A stretch of DNA of 64,000 nucleotides from Pannonibacter sp051860505 (GCF_051860505.1 NZ_JBHYDX010000009.1:103493-167492), one strand, 5' to 3'; positions 9,201 through 17,939 are shown, numbered from the stretch's first letter. Numbers and translations: made by a program. Notes: generated by a model from the sequence alone, not told the origin.

Positions 9201-9875
9201 TCAGTACTCGATGCCGGACTGCGGCTTCACGCCGGAGCGGAATGGGTGCTTCACCTGCTCCATCTCGGTGACAAGGTCAGCCACCTCGATCAGTTCGTCC
9301 TTGGCGTTGCGTCCGGTGATGACGACATGCACGTCCTCCGGCTTTTCGGTCTTCAGGAACTCCACCACTTCCTCGACCGGCAGATAGTCGTAGCGCAGCA
9401 CGATGTTCAGCTCGTCGCAGAGCACCAGGTGATGCTCGCCCGAGACGATCAGCTCCTTGGCCGCTTCCCAGGCCTCGCGGGCGGCGGCGATGTCGCGCTG
9501 CCGGTCCTGGGTCTCCCAGGTGAAGCCCTCGCCCATGCGCCGCACGGTGACGAGGTCGCCGAAGCGCTCCAGCGCGTGGGTCTCGCCGGTGTCGAGCCGG
9601 CCCTTGACGAACTGCACCACGCCCACCTTGTAGCCATGGCCGAGCGAGCGGAACACCATGCCGAAGCCGGCAGTCGACTTGCCCTTGCCCTTGCCGGTGT
9701 GGACGATGATCAGGCCCTTGGCGATGGTCTTGGTGGCCATGATCTTGTCGCGCGCCGCCTTCTTCTTGCGCATCTTGTCGGCGTGGCGGGCGTTCAGCTC
9801 CTCCTCGGTCATCGTGCGTTCGGCATCGTCAGGCATCTTGTCGTCGGGCGTCGTGTCGGAGGTCGTATCGGTCAC
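9201..9875 (-). CDS. cobO: Cob(I)yrinic acid a,c-diamide adenosyltransferase (CobO/BtuR type)
   Basis: This 224-residue enzyme transfers adenosyl from ATP to the reduced corrinoid cobalt. The P-loop is GLIIVHTGKGKGKSTAGFG near residue 53, with downstream GEGFTWETQD, LVLCDELNIVLRYDYLP and VVITGRNAKDELIEVADLVTEM, all typical of the family. About 45 charged N-terminal residues (rich in T, D, E, K) precede the catalytic part; such tails are usual in the CobO branch. The start is a GTG whose first four bases overlap the cobN stop (GTGA), so translation is likely coupled. Confidence 0.96.
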   Translation of the reverse strand: MTDTTSDTTPDDKMPDDAERTMTEEELNARHADKMRKKKAARDKIMATKTIAKGLIIVHTGKGKGKSTAGFGMVFRSLGHGYKVGVVQFVKGRLDTGETHALERFGDLVTVRRMGEGFTWETQDRQRDIAAAREAWEAAKELIVSGEHHLVLCDELNIVLRYDYLPVEEVVEFLKTEKPEDVHVVITGRNAKDELIEVADLVTEMEQVKHPFRSGVKPQSGIEY

Positions 9876-12800
9876 GGGATCAGTTCCTTGGTGGCAGCCT
9901 GTTTCAGGTCGGAAATCTCGGCGTGGACGGAGTTGCGGCGCGGGATCCAGAAGCCGCGCCGGATGGCTTCGCTGAAGCGGTCCAGCATGGACGCGAGCGC
10001 ACCCGGATTGGCGGCGCGGATGAAGTCGCGCACCGTTTCATTGCCAATGTAGGCATCGAAGAGCTGGTCGAAGTGATGGTCGCCGACCGCCCGCGTGGTG
10101 GCTGCAAAGGCGTGCAGGTAGTCGAGCGTCGCCGCCATTTCGGACGCGCCCTTGTAGCCATGCCGCATGGCACCAGTTATCCATTTCGGGTTGGCCGCCC
10201 GGCCCCGGACGACGCGCGAGATTTCTTCCGACAGCGCCCGCACCACGGGCCGCTCGGGCCGGGAGTGGTCAGCGTGATAGCTCGTCGGCACCGCGCCGGT
10301 CAGGCTTTCGACCGCCGCCGCCAGCCCGCCCTCGAACTGGAAATAGTCGTCGCTGTCGAGAAGGTCATGCTCGCGGTTGTCCTGGTTCTGCAGCACGATG
10401 TCGACGCCCGACAACCGGCTCTCGAACTGCCCCCGCGCCGCCTCGCCGCCAGCCCCGCCGCCATAGGCGTGCCCGCCCCAGGCCAGAAAAGCCTCGGCCA
10501 GATCGCCGCGTGTCTCCCACTGGCCATCATCCATCAGGCCCTGCAGGCCGGCACCATAGGCCCCGGGCTTCGCGCCAAAGACGCGGAAAGCCGCCTGCCG
10601 GGCTGCCTCGGCAACCGCCAGACCATCGGCGGCAAGCCGGGCGGTCTCGGCGCGGACCCGCGCGGCAATCGGATTGGCTTCTTCCGGCTCCGCCAGGTCT
10701 GCAACGGCGGCCACCGCACTCTGGAACAGGTCGATCTGATGCGGGAAGGCATCGCGGAAGAAGCCGGAGACCCGCAGTGTCACGTCGATGCGCGGCCGCT
10801 GCAGCGCGGACAGGGGAAGGATCTCGAAGCCGTTGACCCGGCCCGAGCCCGGCTCCCAGACGGGCCGCGCGCCGATCAGCGCCAGTGCCTGCGCCACGTC
10901 ATCGCCGCCGGTGCGCATGTTGGCCGTGCCCCAGCAGGTGAGCACCAGCGCCTTTGGCCACTCGCCCTCCTCCTGGAAATAGCGCTCGGCCACCAGCGCC
11001 GCCGACGCCTCACCGATGCGCCAGGCGGTCTCGGTCGGAACAGTGCGCACATCGACGGAATAGAAGTTGCGCCCGGTCGGCAGCACGTCCGGCCGCCCCC
11101 GCGTCGGCGCGCCGGAGGGACCGGGCGGCACGAAGCGCCCGTCGAGTGCCGCAAGCACCGCAGCCAGTTCGGCAGGTCCAGAACCAACCACGGCGGGCCG
11201 GATCCGCGCGTCGATCTCGTCGAGAACTGCTTGTGTCTCAGGTAGATGAAGCCCTTTCTTCTGACCTGCAACAAGCTGCGCCGCCAGCAGCTCCAGCCGC
11301 TCGACCGTATCGCCGCACGTCCGCCAGGGCTGCTCCGTCAGCCCGGCCAGCAGCGCCGGCTTCGGCCCCTGCCAGGGGGCAGCATAGTCGCAGGCCAGGG
11401 GATCGAAGGCACCGGCTGCAGCTCCTGGCTCCTCTCCCCCTCGTGGGGGCCGAAGGCGGGTCGAGTCCGTTGGCTCGACCCAGGTAGGGTTGGGGGTGGG
11501 AGGAACGGCGGCGCGGATGTCGCCAGCGCCAGTCTCAATTCTCGCCTCCCCCAGAAGGTCCCGTGCGAGCGCCCGCAGCAGGCTGTCGGCGGCGGGACGC
11601 GACCCGCGCGGCACCCGCGCCAGCGCCACCAGCAAATCCGTCAGCAGCCGGCCCTCCGGCGACAGGCCCAGCACATGCAGCCCATCGCGGATCTGCAGTT
11701 CCTTGAGATCGCAGAGATGTGCATCGAGCCGCGCCAGCCGCGTCGTCTCGTCCATGTCCGGCGTCAGGCCGATGTCGCGGTCAAGGCCATGGGCGGCGGC
11801 CAGGTCGAGAATATCGCGGGTCAACTGCTTCAGGCGGCGCGGATCGACGCCGCTGGCGAGATAGTACTCGTCGAGGAGCGTTTCCATTTCATTGGCAACG
11901 CCATGACTTTCCGCCCGGGTCAGCGGCGGCGTCAGGTGGTCGATGATGACCGCCGCCGTCCGGCGCTTGGCCTGCGCGCCCTCGCCCGGATCATTGACGA
12001 TAAAGGGATAGATGTTGGGCGTCGGCCCCAGAATGGCATCCGGATAGCAGCCCTCGCTCAGCGCCAGCGCCTTGCCCGGCAGCCATTCCAGGTTGCCGTG
12101 CTTGCCCAGATGCACCACCGCATCGACGCCGGCCTGATGGCGCAGGAAGGCGTAGAAGGCGAAGTAGTTGTGCGGCGGCACCAGGTCCGGATCGTGATAG
12201 GTGGCCTTCGGGTCGATGTTGTAGCCGCGCGAGGGCTGGATTCCGACCAGCACCGCGCCGAAGCGGGCGAGCCCGAGGCGGAAGGCGTTGCCCGCGACAA
12301 ACGGGTCATCCTCCGGCGCGCCCCAGCGGTCGCTCACCGCCTGGCGCATCGGCTCGGGCAACCCGTTGAAAAAGGCCAGATACTGCTCGAGCGGCAGGAA
12401 ACTCTCGCAGGTTCGCTGGTCGAGGGCGGCAATGGCATTGGTCACGCCGCGCGTCAGCCGGGCGATCAGGGCCGCGCCGTCAGCGGGTGCTCCCTCGATC
12501 CCATACCCAGCCGCCGCCATCGCCTGCATGAGATGGGCGCAGGAGGCGGGCGTGTCGAGGCCGACGCCATTGGCCAACCGGTCATCGGCATTGGGGTAGT
12601 TGGCCAGGATCAGCGCCACCTTGCGCTCCGCCGGCGTCTTGCGGCCCAGCCGCGCCCAGGCTGCCGCAAGCCGGGCGACATGGCCCATGCGGTTGGCATC
12701 CGGCACGAAGCGCACCGAACGGAACTGCGTCCGCGGGTCATAGACCCCCTCTTCCTTGAAGGAGACCGCACGGGTCATCAGCCGGCCGTCGATCTCCGGC

Positions 12801-13762
12801 AGGACCACATGCATTGCGAGGTCACGGATCGACAGCCCCTGCGGGCTCTCAAGCCAGCCCTCGCGGGAGGAGGACGAGAACACCATCTGCAGCACCGGAC
12901 GCCCCGGCCGGTCGAGCGGCGTCGGCTGATGCGGCCCGCCGGTGCTGGAGACCGCAAAGGCGGTGGCATTGAGGACAACCGCCGGCGGGCAGGCCTCCAT
13001 CAGCCCGCCGAGGATCGCGGCAGACTCGGCCTCCTTCAGCGACGAGACGAAGACCGGCAGCGGATTGATTCCGTTTGCCGTCAGTTCCCTGCACAGGGCC
13101 TCCACCGGCGCGGTCTCGCCCGCCTGCACCAGCGCCCGGTAGAAGACGACCGCCGCGACGGGCCGGTCCGGCTCCGGCCAGCTCGCGATCAGATCGGACA
13201 GGGCTGGCGCGCCATGGCCGGGCAGGAACAGGCCGGCACGCGGCAGCGGCGCGGGCGGGGCCGGCTCCTCGGAGAGGCCCGCCAGATGGGCGCCGTAGCG
13301 CAGCACATTGGCATGGTTTTCCGGACCACCCTCGAGGAAATAGCGATAGAGCCGGCGCACCGCCTCGACAGGAACCGAGGAGCGGGCCGCCAGCGCCTCG
13401 TCCCACTTGTCGCAGCCGGACATGATCGCAAGCTTCGCCCCACCCCGGTTGGCCTCCTCGCAGAGCCGTTCCACGCCATAGGGCCAGTAACTCTCGCCGC
13501 CGAGCAGCCGCACGATCACCAGTTTCGAGCGCCAAAGGGTTTTCTCGGCGTAAAGGTCGACCGAATAGGGATGCCCCAGCGCCATCAGGCTGGCGAGCCG
13601 CAGGCTGGCAAAGGCCTCGCCCTGCTTGCCCCGCGCCGCACAAAGGGCCGCCAGTTCCGTGTCGGCCGCCGACAGCACGACGAGATCGGCCGGATCCTGG
13701 GCGAGATCCACCGCATCGTTGCCGTCTTCCACCCGTCGGGTCTGGCTTGCGAGAATATGCAT
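9872..13762 (-). CDS. cobN: Aerobic cobaltochelatase large subunit
   Basis: CobN (1,296 residues) binds hydrogenobyrinic acid diamide and, with CobS and CobT, inserts cobalt using ATP. Diagnostic motifs are PSRGYNIDPKATYHDPDLVPPH and VDAVVHLGKHGNLEWLPGKALALS in the middle, and GVDIVLQNQDNREHDLLDSDDYFQFEGG near the end. cobS and cobT are not in this window, which is common since they usually lie elsewhere. The start may be ATG 13762 or the GTG just before it (13765). Odd: residues of about 753-779 (PTPNPTWVEPTDSTRLRPP and so on) are a low-complexity proline/arginine insert encoded by a palindromic repeat found elsewhere in intergenic DNA of this window (11428-11504). Confidence 0.96.
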   Translation of the reverse strand: MHILASQTRRVEDGNDAVDLAQDPADLVVLSAADTELAALCAARGKQGEAFASLRLASLMALGHPYSVDLYAEKTLWRSKLVIVRLLGGESYWPYGVERLCEEANRGGAKLAIMSGCDKWDEALAARSSVPVEAVRRLYRYFLEGGPENHANVLRYGAHLAGLSEEPAPPAPLPRAGLFLPGHGAPALSDLIASWPEPDRPVAAVVFYRALVQAGETAPVEALCRELTANGINPLPVFVSSLKEAESAAILGGLMEACPPAVVLNATAFAVSSTGGPHQPTPLDRPGRPVLQMVFSSSSREGWLESPQGLSIRDLAMHVVLPEIDGRLMTRAVSFKEEGVYDPRTQFRSVRFVPDANRMGHVARLAAAWARLGRKTPAERKVALILANYPNADDRLANGVGLDTPASCAHLMQAMAAAGYGIEGAPADGAALIARLTRGVTNAIAALDQRTCESFLPLEQYLAFFNGLPEPMRQAVSDRWGAPEDDPFVAGNAFRLGLARFGAVLVGIQPSRGYNIDPKATYHDPDLVPPHNYFAFYAFLRHQAGVDAVVHLGKHGNLEWLPGKALALSEGCYPDAILGPTPNIYPFIVNDPGEGAQAKRRTAAVIIDHLTPPLTRAESHGVANEMETLLDEYYLASGVDPRRLKQLTRDILDLAAAHGLDRDIGLTPDMDETTRLARLDAHLCDLKELQIRDGLHVLGLSPEGRLLTDLLVALARVPRGSRPAADSLLRALARDLLGEARIETGAGDIRAAVPPTPNPTWVEPTDSTRLRPPRGGEEPGAAAGAFDPLACDYAAPWQGPKPALLAGLTEQPWRTCGDTVERLELLAAQLVAGQKKGLHLPETQAVLDEIDARIRPAVVGSGPAELAAVLAALDGRFVPPGPSGAPTRGRPDVLPTGRNFYSVDVRTVPTETAWRIGEASAALVAERYFQEEGEWPKALVLTCWGTANMRTGGDDVAQALALIGARPVWEPGSGRVNGFEILPLSALQRPRIDVTLRVSGFFRDAFPHQIDLFQSAVAAVADLAEPEEANPIAARVRAETARLAADGLAVAEAARQAAFRVFGAKPGAYGAGLQGLMDDGQWETRGDLAEAFLAWGGHAYGGGAGGEAARGQFESRLSGVDIVLQNQDNREHDLLDSDDYFQFEGGLAAAVESLTGAVPTSYHADHSRPERPVVRALSEEISRVVRGRAANPKWITGAMRHGYKGASEMAATLDYLHAFAATTRAVGDHHFDQLFDAYIGNETVRDFIRAANPGALASMLDRFSEAIRRGFWIPRRNSVHAEISDLKQAATKELIP
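11428..11504. repeat. Palindromic repeat element inserted in frame within cobN
   Basis: The plus strand reads CTCCTCTCCCCCTCGTGGGG, then an inner 8-bp hairpin GGGTCGAG-tccgttgg-CTCGACCC, then GGGTTGGGGGTGGGAGG. The outer parts match intergenic copies at 17999-18042 and 18108-18150. It adds about 26 codons to cobN without breaking the frame, between conserved chelatase segments. This resembles the known habit of Rickettsia palindromic elements of entering genes in frame. Confidence 0.75.
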
Positions 13763-13854
13763 CACTGGTCCATCTGCACGGACACCCGGTGTCCGGTTCG
13801 TTTGGTCGGGTCAGGGGCCGGTCTCGGGGCCAGTTTCTGGACACGTCCTGGCCC

Positions 13855-13915
13855 CCCCCCGCATCGCCTCTCCGCCCCTCCCCCTCGTAGGGAGGGACGC
13901 TGAGGGGCCGCGCCA
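13855..13915. repeat. Partial CCCCTCCCCCTCG repeat between cobW and cobN
   Basis: The 203-base gap between cobW and cobN holds CGCCCCTCCCCCTCGTAGGGAGGG, the core of the same repeat family seen at 11428, 17999 and 18108, preceded by a run of ten C (13851-13860). This copy is short and imperfect. Nothing else is recognised in the gap apart from the space before cobN. Confidence 0.6.
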
Positions 13916-13965
13916 CACGAGACAAGTCACTTGCAGACCCGGCATTTGCTGCAGCGCCGCTGCCT

Positions 13966-15075
13966 TCAGGCCGCCTTGACCTCGCCAAGGGCCCCGGTGA
14001 TGGCCGAAAGATCCAGCCCCTTCAGGCCGATGACAACGAAATGGCCGGGCATCCTGGCCGCGGCGGCGAACCAGGTCTCGACGCGTGGGCCGACCGCCTG
14101 CACCAGCGCCGGCGCCGCCTTGCCCGTCACCGATGCAGCTCCCTTGATGCGCAGCACGCCGGGCAGCGCCATCGCGCGGGCGACGGCCTGCTCCAGATCC
14201 TTCAGGCTGGCGAAGGCCGCGACCGGCACCACATGGCTCTCGAAGTCATCGTGGTGATGATGATCATGATCGTCGTCCTCATGATCGTCGTCGTGATCAT
14301 GATCGTGGTCATCATCGTCATGGTCGTGATGGTGATGATGATGCGCCCGGCGCGCGGCCAGATCGTCCTCGGCGGCGGCCGCGCGGCCGAGCAGCACGTC
14401 AACCGGCAGGTTGCCCTTCTCCGCATGAATGATCTCGACGCCGGACCGGACATCCTCGGTGATGTGCTCGCGGATATGGGCCAGCTGGTCCGCGTCCACC
14501 AGATCGGCCTTGTTCAGCACGACGAGATCGGCGCAGGCGAGCTGGTCGTGGAACAGCTCCTCGACCGGATTGTCATGGTCGAGCGAGGCATCGGCGGCAC
14601 GCTGCGCCGCCAGCGCCTCCTCGTCGAGCGCGATGCGGCCTTCCGCCAGGGCGGCGGCGTCCAGCACGGTGATGACACCGTCCACCGTCACGCGGGTCCT
14701 GACGCTCGGCCAGGAGAAGGCGCGCACCAGCGGCTGCGGCAATGCGAGGCCCGAAGTCTCGATGACGATGTGATCGGGCGGCGTCTCGCGCGCCAGCAGC
14801 ATTTCCATGGTCGGCAGGAAGTCGTCGGCCACGGTGCAGCAGATGCAGCCGTTGGTCAGCTCGACCACATCGTCGGCGCTGCAGGTGGGGTCGACGCAGC
14901 CGTCCAGCAGCGAGCCGTCGAAGCCCATGTCGCCGAACTCGTTGACGATGAGCGCGATGCGGCGGCCGCCCGCATTGAGCAGCAGGTTGCGGATCAGCGT
15001 CGTCTTGCCGGCACCGAGGAAGCCGGTGACGATGGTGGCGGGGATCTTGCCGCCTTGAGTGAGCACGGTGGTCAT
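13966..15075 (-). CDS. cobW: CobW G3E-family GTPase, cobalt chaperone candidate
   Basis: This 369-residue COG0523 protein has a Walker A GFLGAGKTTL (residues 19-28), the metal-binding GCICCTV (77-83), the G-motif NKAD near 188, and a C-terminal CobW domain (EQAVARAMALPGVLRIKG). Residues 245-276 consist of an unbroken His/Asp/Glu tract starting with six histidines, expected to bind divalent metal. CobW is thought to deliver cobalt to the CobNST chelatase. It lies directly upstream of cobN and its ATG overlaps the cobU stop (ATGA). ATG 15075 is preferred over longer in-frame starts because of the overlap and the conserved MTT-KIPATIVTGFLGAGK start. Confidence 0.95.
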   Translation of the reverse strand: MTTVLTQGGKIPATIVTGFLGAGKTTLIRNLLLNAGGRRIALIVNEFGDMGFDGSLLDGCVDPTCSADDVVELTNGCICCTVADDFLPTMEMLLARETPPDHIVIETSGLALPQPLVRAFSWPSVRTRVTVDGVITVLDAAALAEGRIALDEEALAAQRAADASLDHDNPVEELFHDQLACADLVVLNKADLVDADQLAHIREHITEDVRSGVEIIHAEKGNLPVDVLLGRAAAAEDDLAARRAHHHHHHDHDDDDHDHDHDDDHEDDDHDHHHHDDFESHVVPVAAFASLKDLEQAVARAMALPGVLRIKGAASVTGKAAPALVQAVGPRVETWFAAAARMPGHFVVIGLKGLDLSAITGALGEVKAA

Positions 15076-15629
15076 AACTGGATATCCGGACAGGAATTGG
15101 GTTTGAGGAGCAGCGGCAGCCCGCAAGCGACCAGCACGACGCGGTCGCAGACCCGGGCAAGCTCCTGGTTGAGGCGGCCCTGCGCGTCGCGAAACGCGCG
15201 CGCCATGGCATTGTCAGGCACGATGCCGAGGCCGACTTCGTTGGTCACGAAGATGACGGGGCCAGCGAGATCGGGAATTGCAGCAGCAAGGCTTGCGGTA
15301 TCCGTGGCAAGGTCCCGGTCGGCCAGCATCAGGTTGGTGAGCCAGAGGGTCAGGCAGTCGACGAGCACGATCCGTTCGGGGCCGCAGTGCAGGGTGATCG
15401 TGCCGACCAGATCCAGTTGTTCCTCGACCGTCGTCCAGCGTTCGTCGCGCCGGGCCTTGTGATGGCCGATGCGGTCGGCCATCTCCTTGTCCCAGGCGGC
15501 GGACGTGGCGACATAGATCGGGCAACGCCCGGCTTTCAGCGCCAGCTGCTCTGCAAAACCACTCTTGCCGGACCGGGCGCCGCCGGTGACCAGCACCGAC
15601 CGCGCGGGCTCAAGCCCTTCAGATTGCAC
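15072..15629 (-). CDS. cobU: Adenosylcobinamide kinase / cobinamide-phosphate guanylyltransferase
   Basis: A 185-residue bifunctional enzyme (CobP in Pseudomonas naming) of the nucleotide-loop stage. The P-loop is VLVTGGARSGKSGFAEQLA at about residues 12-30. Further marks are YVATSAAWDKEMADRIGHHKARR, with the guanylylated histidine region, LVDCLTLWLTNLM and VIFVTNEVGLGIVPDNAMARAFRD. The start is a GTG at 15629, six bases after the hupE stop, with only a weak GAGAT ribosome site, so it probably depends on coupling. It overlaps cobW by four bases. Confidence 0.95.
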   Translation of the reverse strand: MQSEGLEPARSVLVTGGARSGKSGFAEQLALKAGRCPIYVATSAAWDKEMADRIGHHKARRDERWTTVEEQLDLVGTITLHCGPERIVLVDCLTLWLTNLMLADRDLATDTASLAAAIPDLAGPVIFVTNEVGLGIVPDNAMARAFRDAQGRLNQELARVCDRVVLVACGLPLLLKPNSCPDIQL

Positions 15630-15635
15630 GGGATC

Positions 15636-16277
15636 TCAGCCGAACAGCTGCGAACCGACGGCACTGAAGCCGACACCAACAATGCCGGCGGCAACCAGTC
15701 GCGCCGTCACCGGGGTCGAAACGGCTGCCGTCTTCGGGTTGGTCAGCATCATGGCGAGGCTTGCGATGGCAAACTGGATGACAGCAAAGCCGATGAAATA
15801 GGCGTAAAGCGGTGCCGGCTCGGCGCCGATGATGGACTCGCCATAGGCGTAGCCGTGGAAAAGCCCGGCAATTGCGAACAGAACAGCCCAGGCGCCAGCC
15901 GGAAGCTCGGTTTCAGAGACAATAAGCCCCCCGGCGATGACAACCGAGAGCGCGATCACAAGTTCTGCCAGCGGCAGGTCAAAAGCCGCCATATGCACCA
16001 GAACGCCGGCGATGGTGGCGAGAACAAAGGCGGCCGGCAGGACGAGGCTGCGGCCGACGAGACCGGCGGCAAGGCCGACGGCGATGATGAAGGCGAGATG
16101 ATCGAAGCCGATCACCGGATGACCCAGCCCGGACAGGAGGCCCTGGACGAAGGTCTGCGGCATCTCGCCATCCATCATGTGATGAGCACTGGCCGGACCA
16201 GCGACCAGAAGCGCCGGGATCGAAACGGCAAATACCTTGCTGCCAAGGCGGCAACATGCGCGGAAATTCATGTTCAT
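15636..16277 (-). CDS. hupE: HupE/UreJ-family membrane protein, predicted cobalt transporter
   Basis: A 213-residue protein with a signal-like N-terminus (MNMNFRACCRLGSKVFAVSI, cut near GPASAHH), then the family signature GLLSGLGHPVIGFDHLAFIIAVG and five to six hydrophobic helices; GLFHGYAYGES is the second histidine motif. HupE/UreJ proteins move nickel or cobalt. Here it is the first gene after a B12 riboswitch and before cobU-cobW-cobN, which points to cobalt rather than nickel. ATG 16277 has GGAG eight bases upstream; the longer reading through the riboswitch is not coding. Cobalt specificity is an inference from context. Confidence 0.88.
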   Translation of the reverse strand: MNMNFRACCRLGSKVFAVSIPALLVAGPASAHHMMDGEMPQTFVQGLLSGLGHPVIGFDHLAFIIAVGLAAGLVGRSLVLPAAFVLATIAGVLVHMAAFDLPLAELVIALSVVIAGGLIVSETELPAGAWAVLFAIAGLFHGYAYGESIIGAEPAPLYAYFIGFAVIQFAIASLAMMLTNPKTAAVSTPVTARLVAAGIVGVGFSAVGSQLFG

Positions 16278-16317
16278 TTTCAAGGCTCCATTCCGTCCAC
16301 CCGACGGCGAGGGGTTG

Positions 16318-16516
16318 CAGTGCGGCAGGCCGGTCTCCTGGCTCGCGGGTCGCAGCCCATGCCACGCCTTCCCGGACTTGCATCCAGTGGCTGTGTGCGG
16401 CAGGGCTCGCCGCTGACAGTTGCGGGGGCAGCTGCGGATTCGGAGCCTCGAAGTGAGTCGCTCGCCACCGCATTCCCGTTTCATCCCTTAGGGCTTGGCC
16501 CGACAGGGAACCTGAC
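16318..16516 (-). promoter_or_regulatory. Cobalamin (B12) riboswitch controlling the hupE-cob operon
   Basis: Read on the minus strand, the RNA shows the class I cobalamin aptamer landmarks in order: GGTTCCC, GATGAAACGGGAA, GGTG, GAATCCGCAGCTGCCCCCGC, AACTGT, GCCACTGG (B12 box), GGGAAGGCGTGG, and CGAGCCAGGAGACCGGCCTGC. It ends about 40 bases before the hupE start codon. A small hairpin (CCGTCgggtgGACGG) lies between the aptamer and the GGAG ribosome site, consistent with translational or mixed control. High adenosylcobalamin should switch the operon off. Confidence 0.97.
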
Positions 16517-16753
16517 AGGATTGTTCTAACCCTTCGGGAGGATGGGAACAAGGACGCCCTTTGGCGGGCGGGCGGACAAAGCGGCATGGGGCTGGCCGGA
16601 AAGCGACACCACCGGACCGGGGTCGGCGGACATTCGGGTCGGGATTCGCCGGCAAAGGGTCCGCGCCAGCTATGGCATGGGCGCACAAGCTTCTGATTTT
16701 TCGCGGAATTCCGCGACTATACAGCCTGTGGAAAAGTTTCTTCAAGAAAGGGC

Positions 16754-16782
16754 TTGGCAAAGGGGGAGAGCGTTTGTTATAC
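16754..16782 (+). promoter_or_regulatory. Sigma-70-type promoter for tRNA-Asn
   Basis: TTGGCA (16754-16759), a 17-base spacer and TTATAC (16777-16782) make a good housekeeping promoter, with a start expected near 16789, about 60 bases before the tRNA. The spacing and both hexamers support it; no other gene lies downstream in this direction. Between this and the riboswitch (16517-16753) I see no gene or repeat. Confidence 0.6.
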
Positions 16783-16850
16783 GCTCGCCACCGACAACGA
16801 CCCACCCGGTCGTTCACCACGGCGCCCTGCTTCAGGGCCTTTGACGGTGA

Positions 16851-16926
16851 TCCGCGATAGCTCAGTTGGTAGAGCGTTCGACTGTTAATCGAATGGTCGC
16901 AGGTTCGAGTCCTGCTCGCGGAGCCA
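16851..16926 (+). tRNA. tRNA-Asn (anticodon GTT)
   Basis: Acceptor strands TCCGCGA (16851-16857) and TCGCGGA (16916-16922) pair fully. The D-arm is TAGCTCAGTTGGTAGAGC. The anticodon loop CTGTTAA carries GTT at 16884-16886. The T-arm is GCAGGTTCGAGTCCTGC. CCA is encoded at 16924-16926. A T-rich stretch follows but no clear hairpin. Confidence 0.98.
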
Positions 16927-17104
16927 TCTTTCTTCCCCAGAAAGCCAGCCAGACAAAACAATGTCAATCCCGGACAATTGGCTGTCCAGGACCGACAATT
17001 CGCGACATTTTTTTGTAGCTGCCCCGCACCGCAAGACATAACGGGCCGGCTACAGCGTACCCGAAGGTACTCCGGCGGCCTTGGCCATCATTTTCTCACC
17101 CTGA

Positions 17105-17860
17105 TCAGACGCTCATGCCGCCGTCGACCATCAGCATCGCTCCGGTAGTGAAGCTGCTGTCGTCGCTGGCAAGATAGAGCACCGAGCGCGCCACTTCCTC
17201 CGGCAGGCCATGGCGGCCGAGCGGGATGAGGGAGTTGAACATGGCCGTTCCATCAATCCCCAGCTCCCGGCTGAGACCGGCTTCGACCGCATGCTGGAAC
17301 CCGTTGTCGAGGGGGCCAGGGTGGACGGAGTTGACCCGGATCCGGCGCGGAGCCAGTTCCTTTGCGAGGCACCGCATCAGCCCGATCTGGGCATGCTTGG
17401 CGGTGATATAGGCATAGACGCCCGGATCACCGCGGGTGGCGGCAACCGACGAGGTGATGATGAAGCTGCCGCCGTCGCGCATCTTTGGCGTGGCGTATTT
17501 GGCGCCAAGGAATGCGCCAGTGACGTGGACCCGCTGGACGGATTCGAACACGTCCAGCGCATAGCCGGCGATCGGCCGGACCTCGCCGAAATTGCCGGCA
17601 TTGGAAAAGAAGATGTCGATGGGACCAAAGGCTGCAACCGCCGCGTCGATGTAGGCCTTCGTCGCCGCTTCCGAGCCGACGTCGGCGGCAACTGTCAGAA
17701 CGTCGCCGGCCGGAAGGCTCGCCCGTGCGGTTTCAAGGGCTTCCTGCGAGAGATCGACCAGAACCACTCTGGCTCCCTCCTCAAGGAACAGGCGGGCCGT
17801 TGCGAGCCCAAGACTGCCGGCGCCGCCTGTGATGATGGCGGTCTTCTGGTTCAGTTTCAT
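17105..17860 (-). CDS. Short-chain dehydrogenase/reductase (SDR)
   Basis: A 251-residue classical SDR. It has the NAD-binding TGGAGSLGLA (residues 11-20), the D of VLVDLS (an NAD preference), NAG near 90, the catalytic serine in TSSVAA and the YITAK catalytic pair. It ends with the usual FTTGAMLMVDGGMSV. The start ATG 17860 has CGGGAG upstream. It is the last gene of a minus-strand set that begins with the branched-chain-type ABC importer, after the aldehyde dehydrogenase but separated from it by about 390 bases of repeats. An alcohol or hydroxy-acid substrate handled with the aldehyde dehydrogenase is plausible; the actual substrate is unknown. Confidence 0.9.
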   Translation of the reverse strand: MKLNQKTAIITGGAGSLGLATARLFLEEGARVVLVDLSQEALETARASLPAGDVLTVAADVGSEAATKAYIDAAVAAFGPIDIFFSNAGNFGEVRPIAGYALDVFESVQRVHVTGAFLGAKYATPKMRDGGSFIITSSVAATRGDPGVYAYITAKHAQIGLMRCLAKELAPRRIRVNSVHPGPLDNGFQHAVEAGLSRELGIDGTAMFNSLIPLGRHGLPEEVARSVLYLASDDSSFTTGAMLMVDGGMSV

Positions 17861-17939
17861 TTTTATTCTCCCGGGGTGTTGGGCAGTTGGGATCTGGGGG
17901 TGGGGTGGGATGCAACCTTGAAGAAGGCTCTCGGCTCCC

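Noticed and set aside
11246..13903. Plus-strand open frame of 885 codons opposite cobN
   Set aside because: CobN on the minus strand is certain by motif. The antisense frame is arginine-, glutamine- and glycine-rich, as expected from high-GC codon use on the opposite strand.
14041..15462. Plus-strand frame with a very hydrophobic VVMMIMIVV-like segment
   Set aside because: It is the reverse complement of the CobW His/Asp tract and does not represent a membrane protein.
16488..17039. Minus-strand frame of 183 codons over tRNA-Asn
   Set aside because: It runs across the tRNA gene and riboswitch 5' end, with no family match or good ribosome site.
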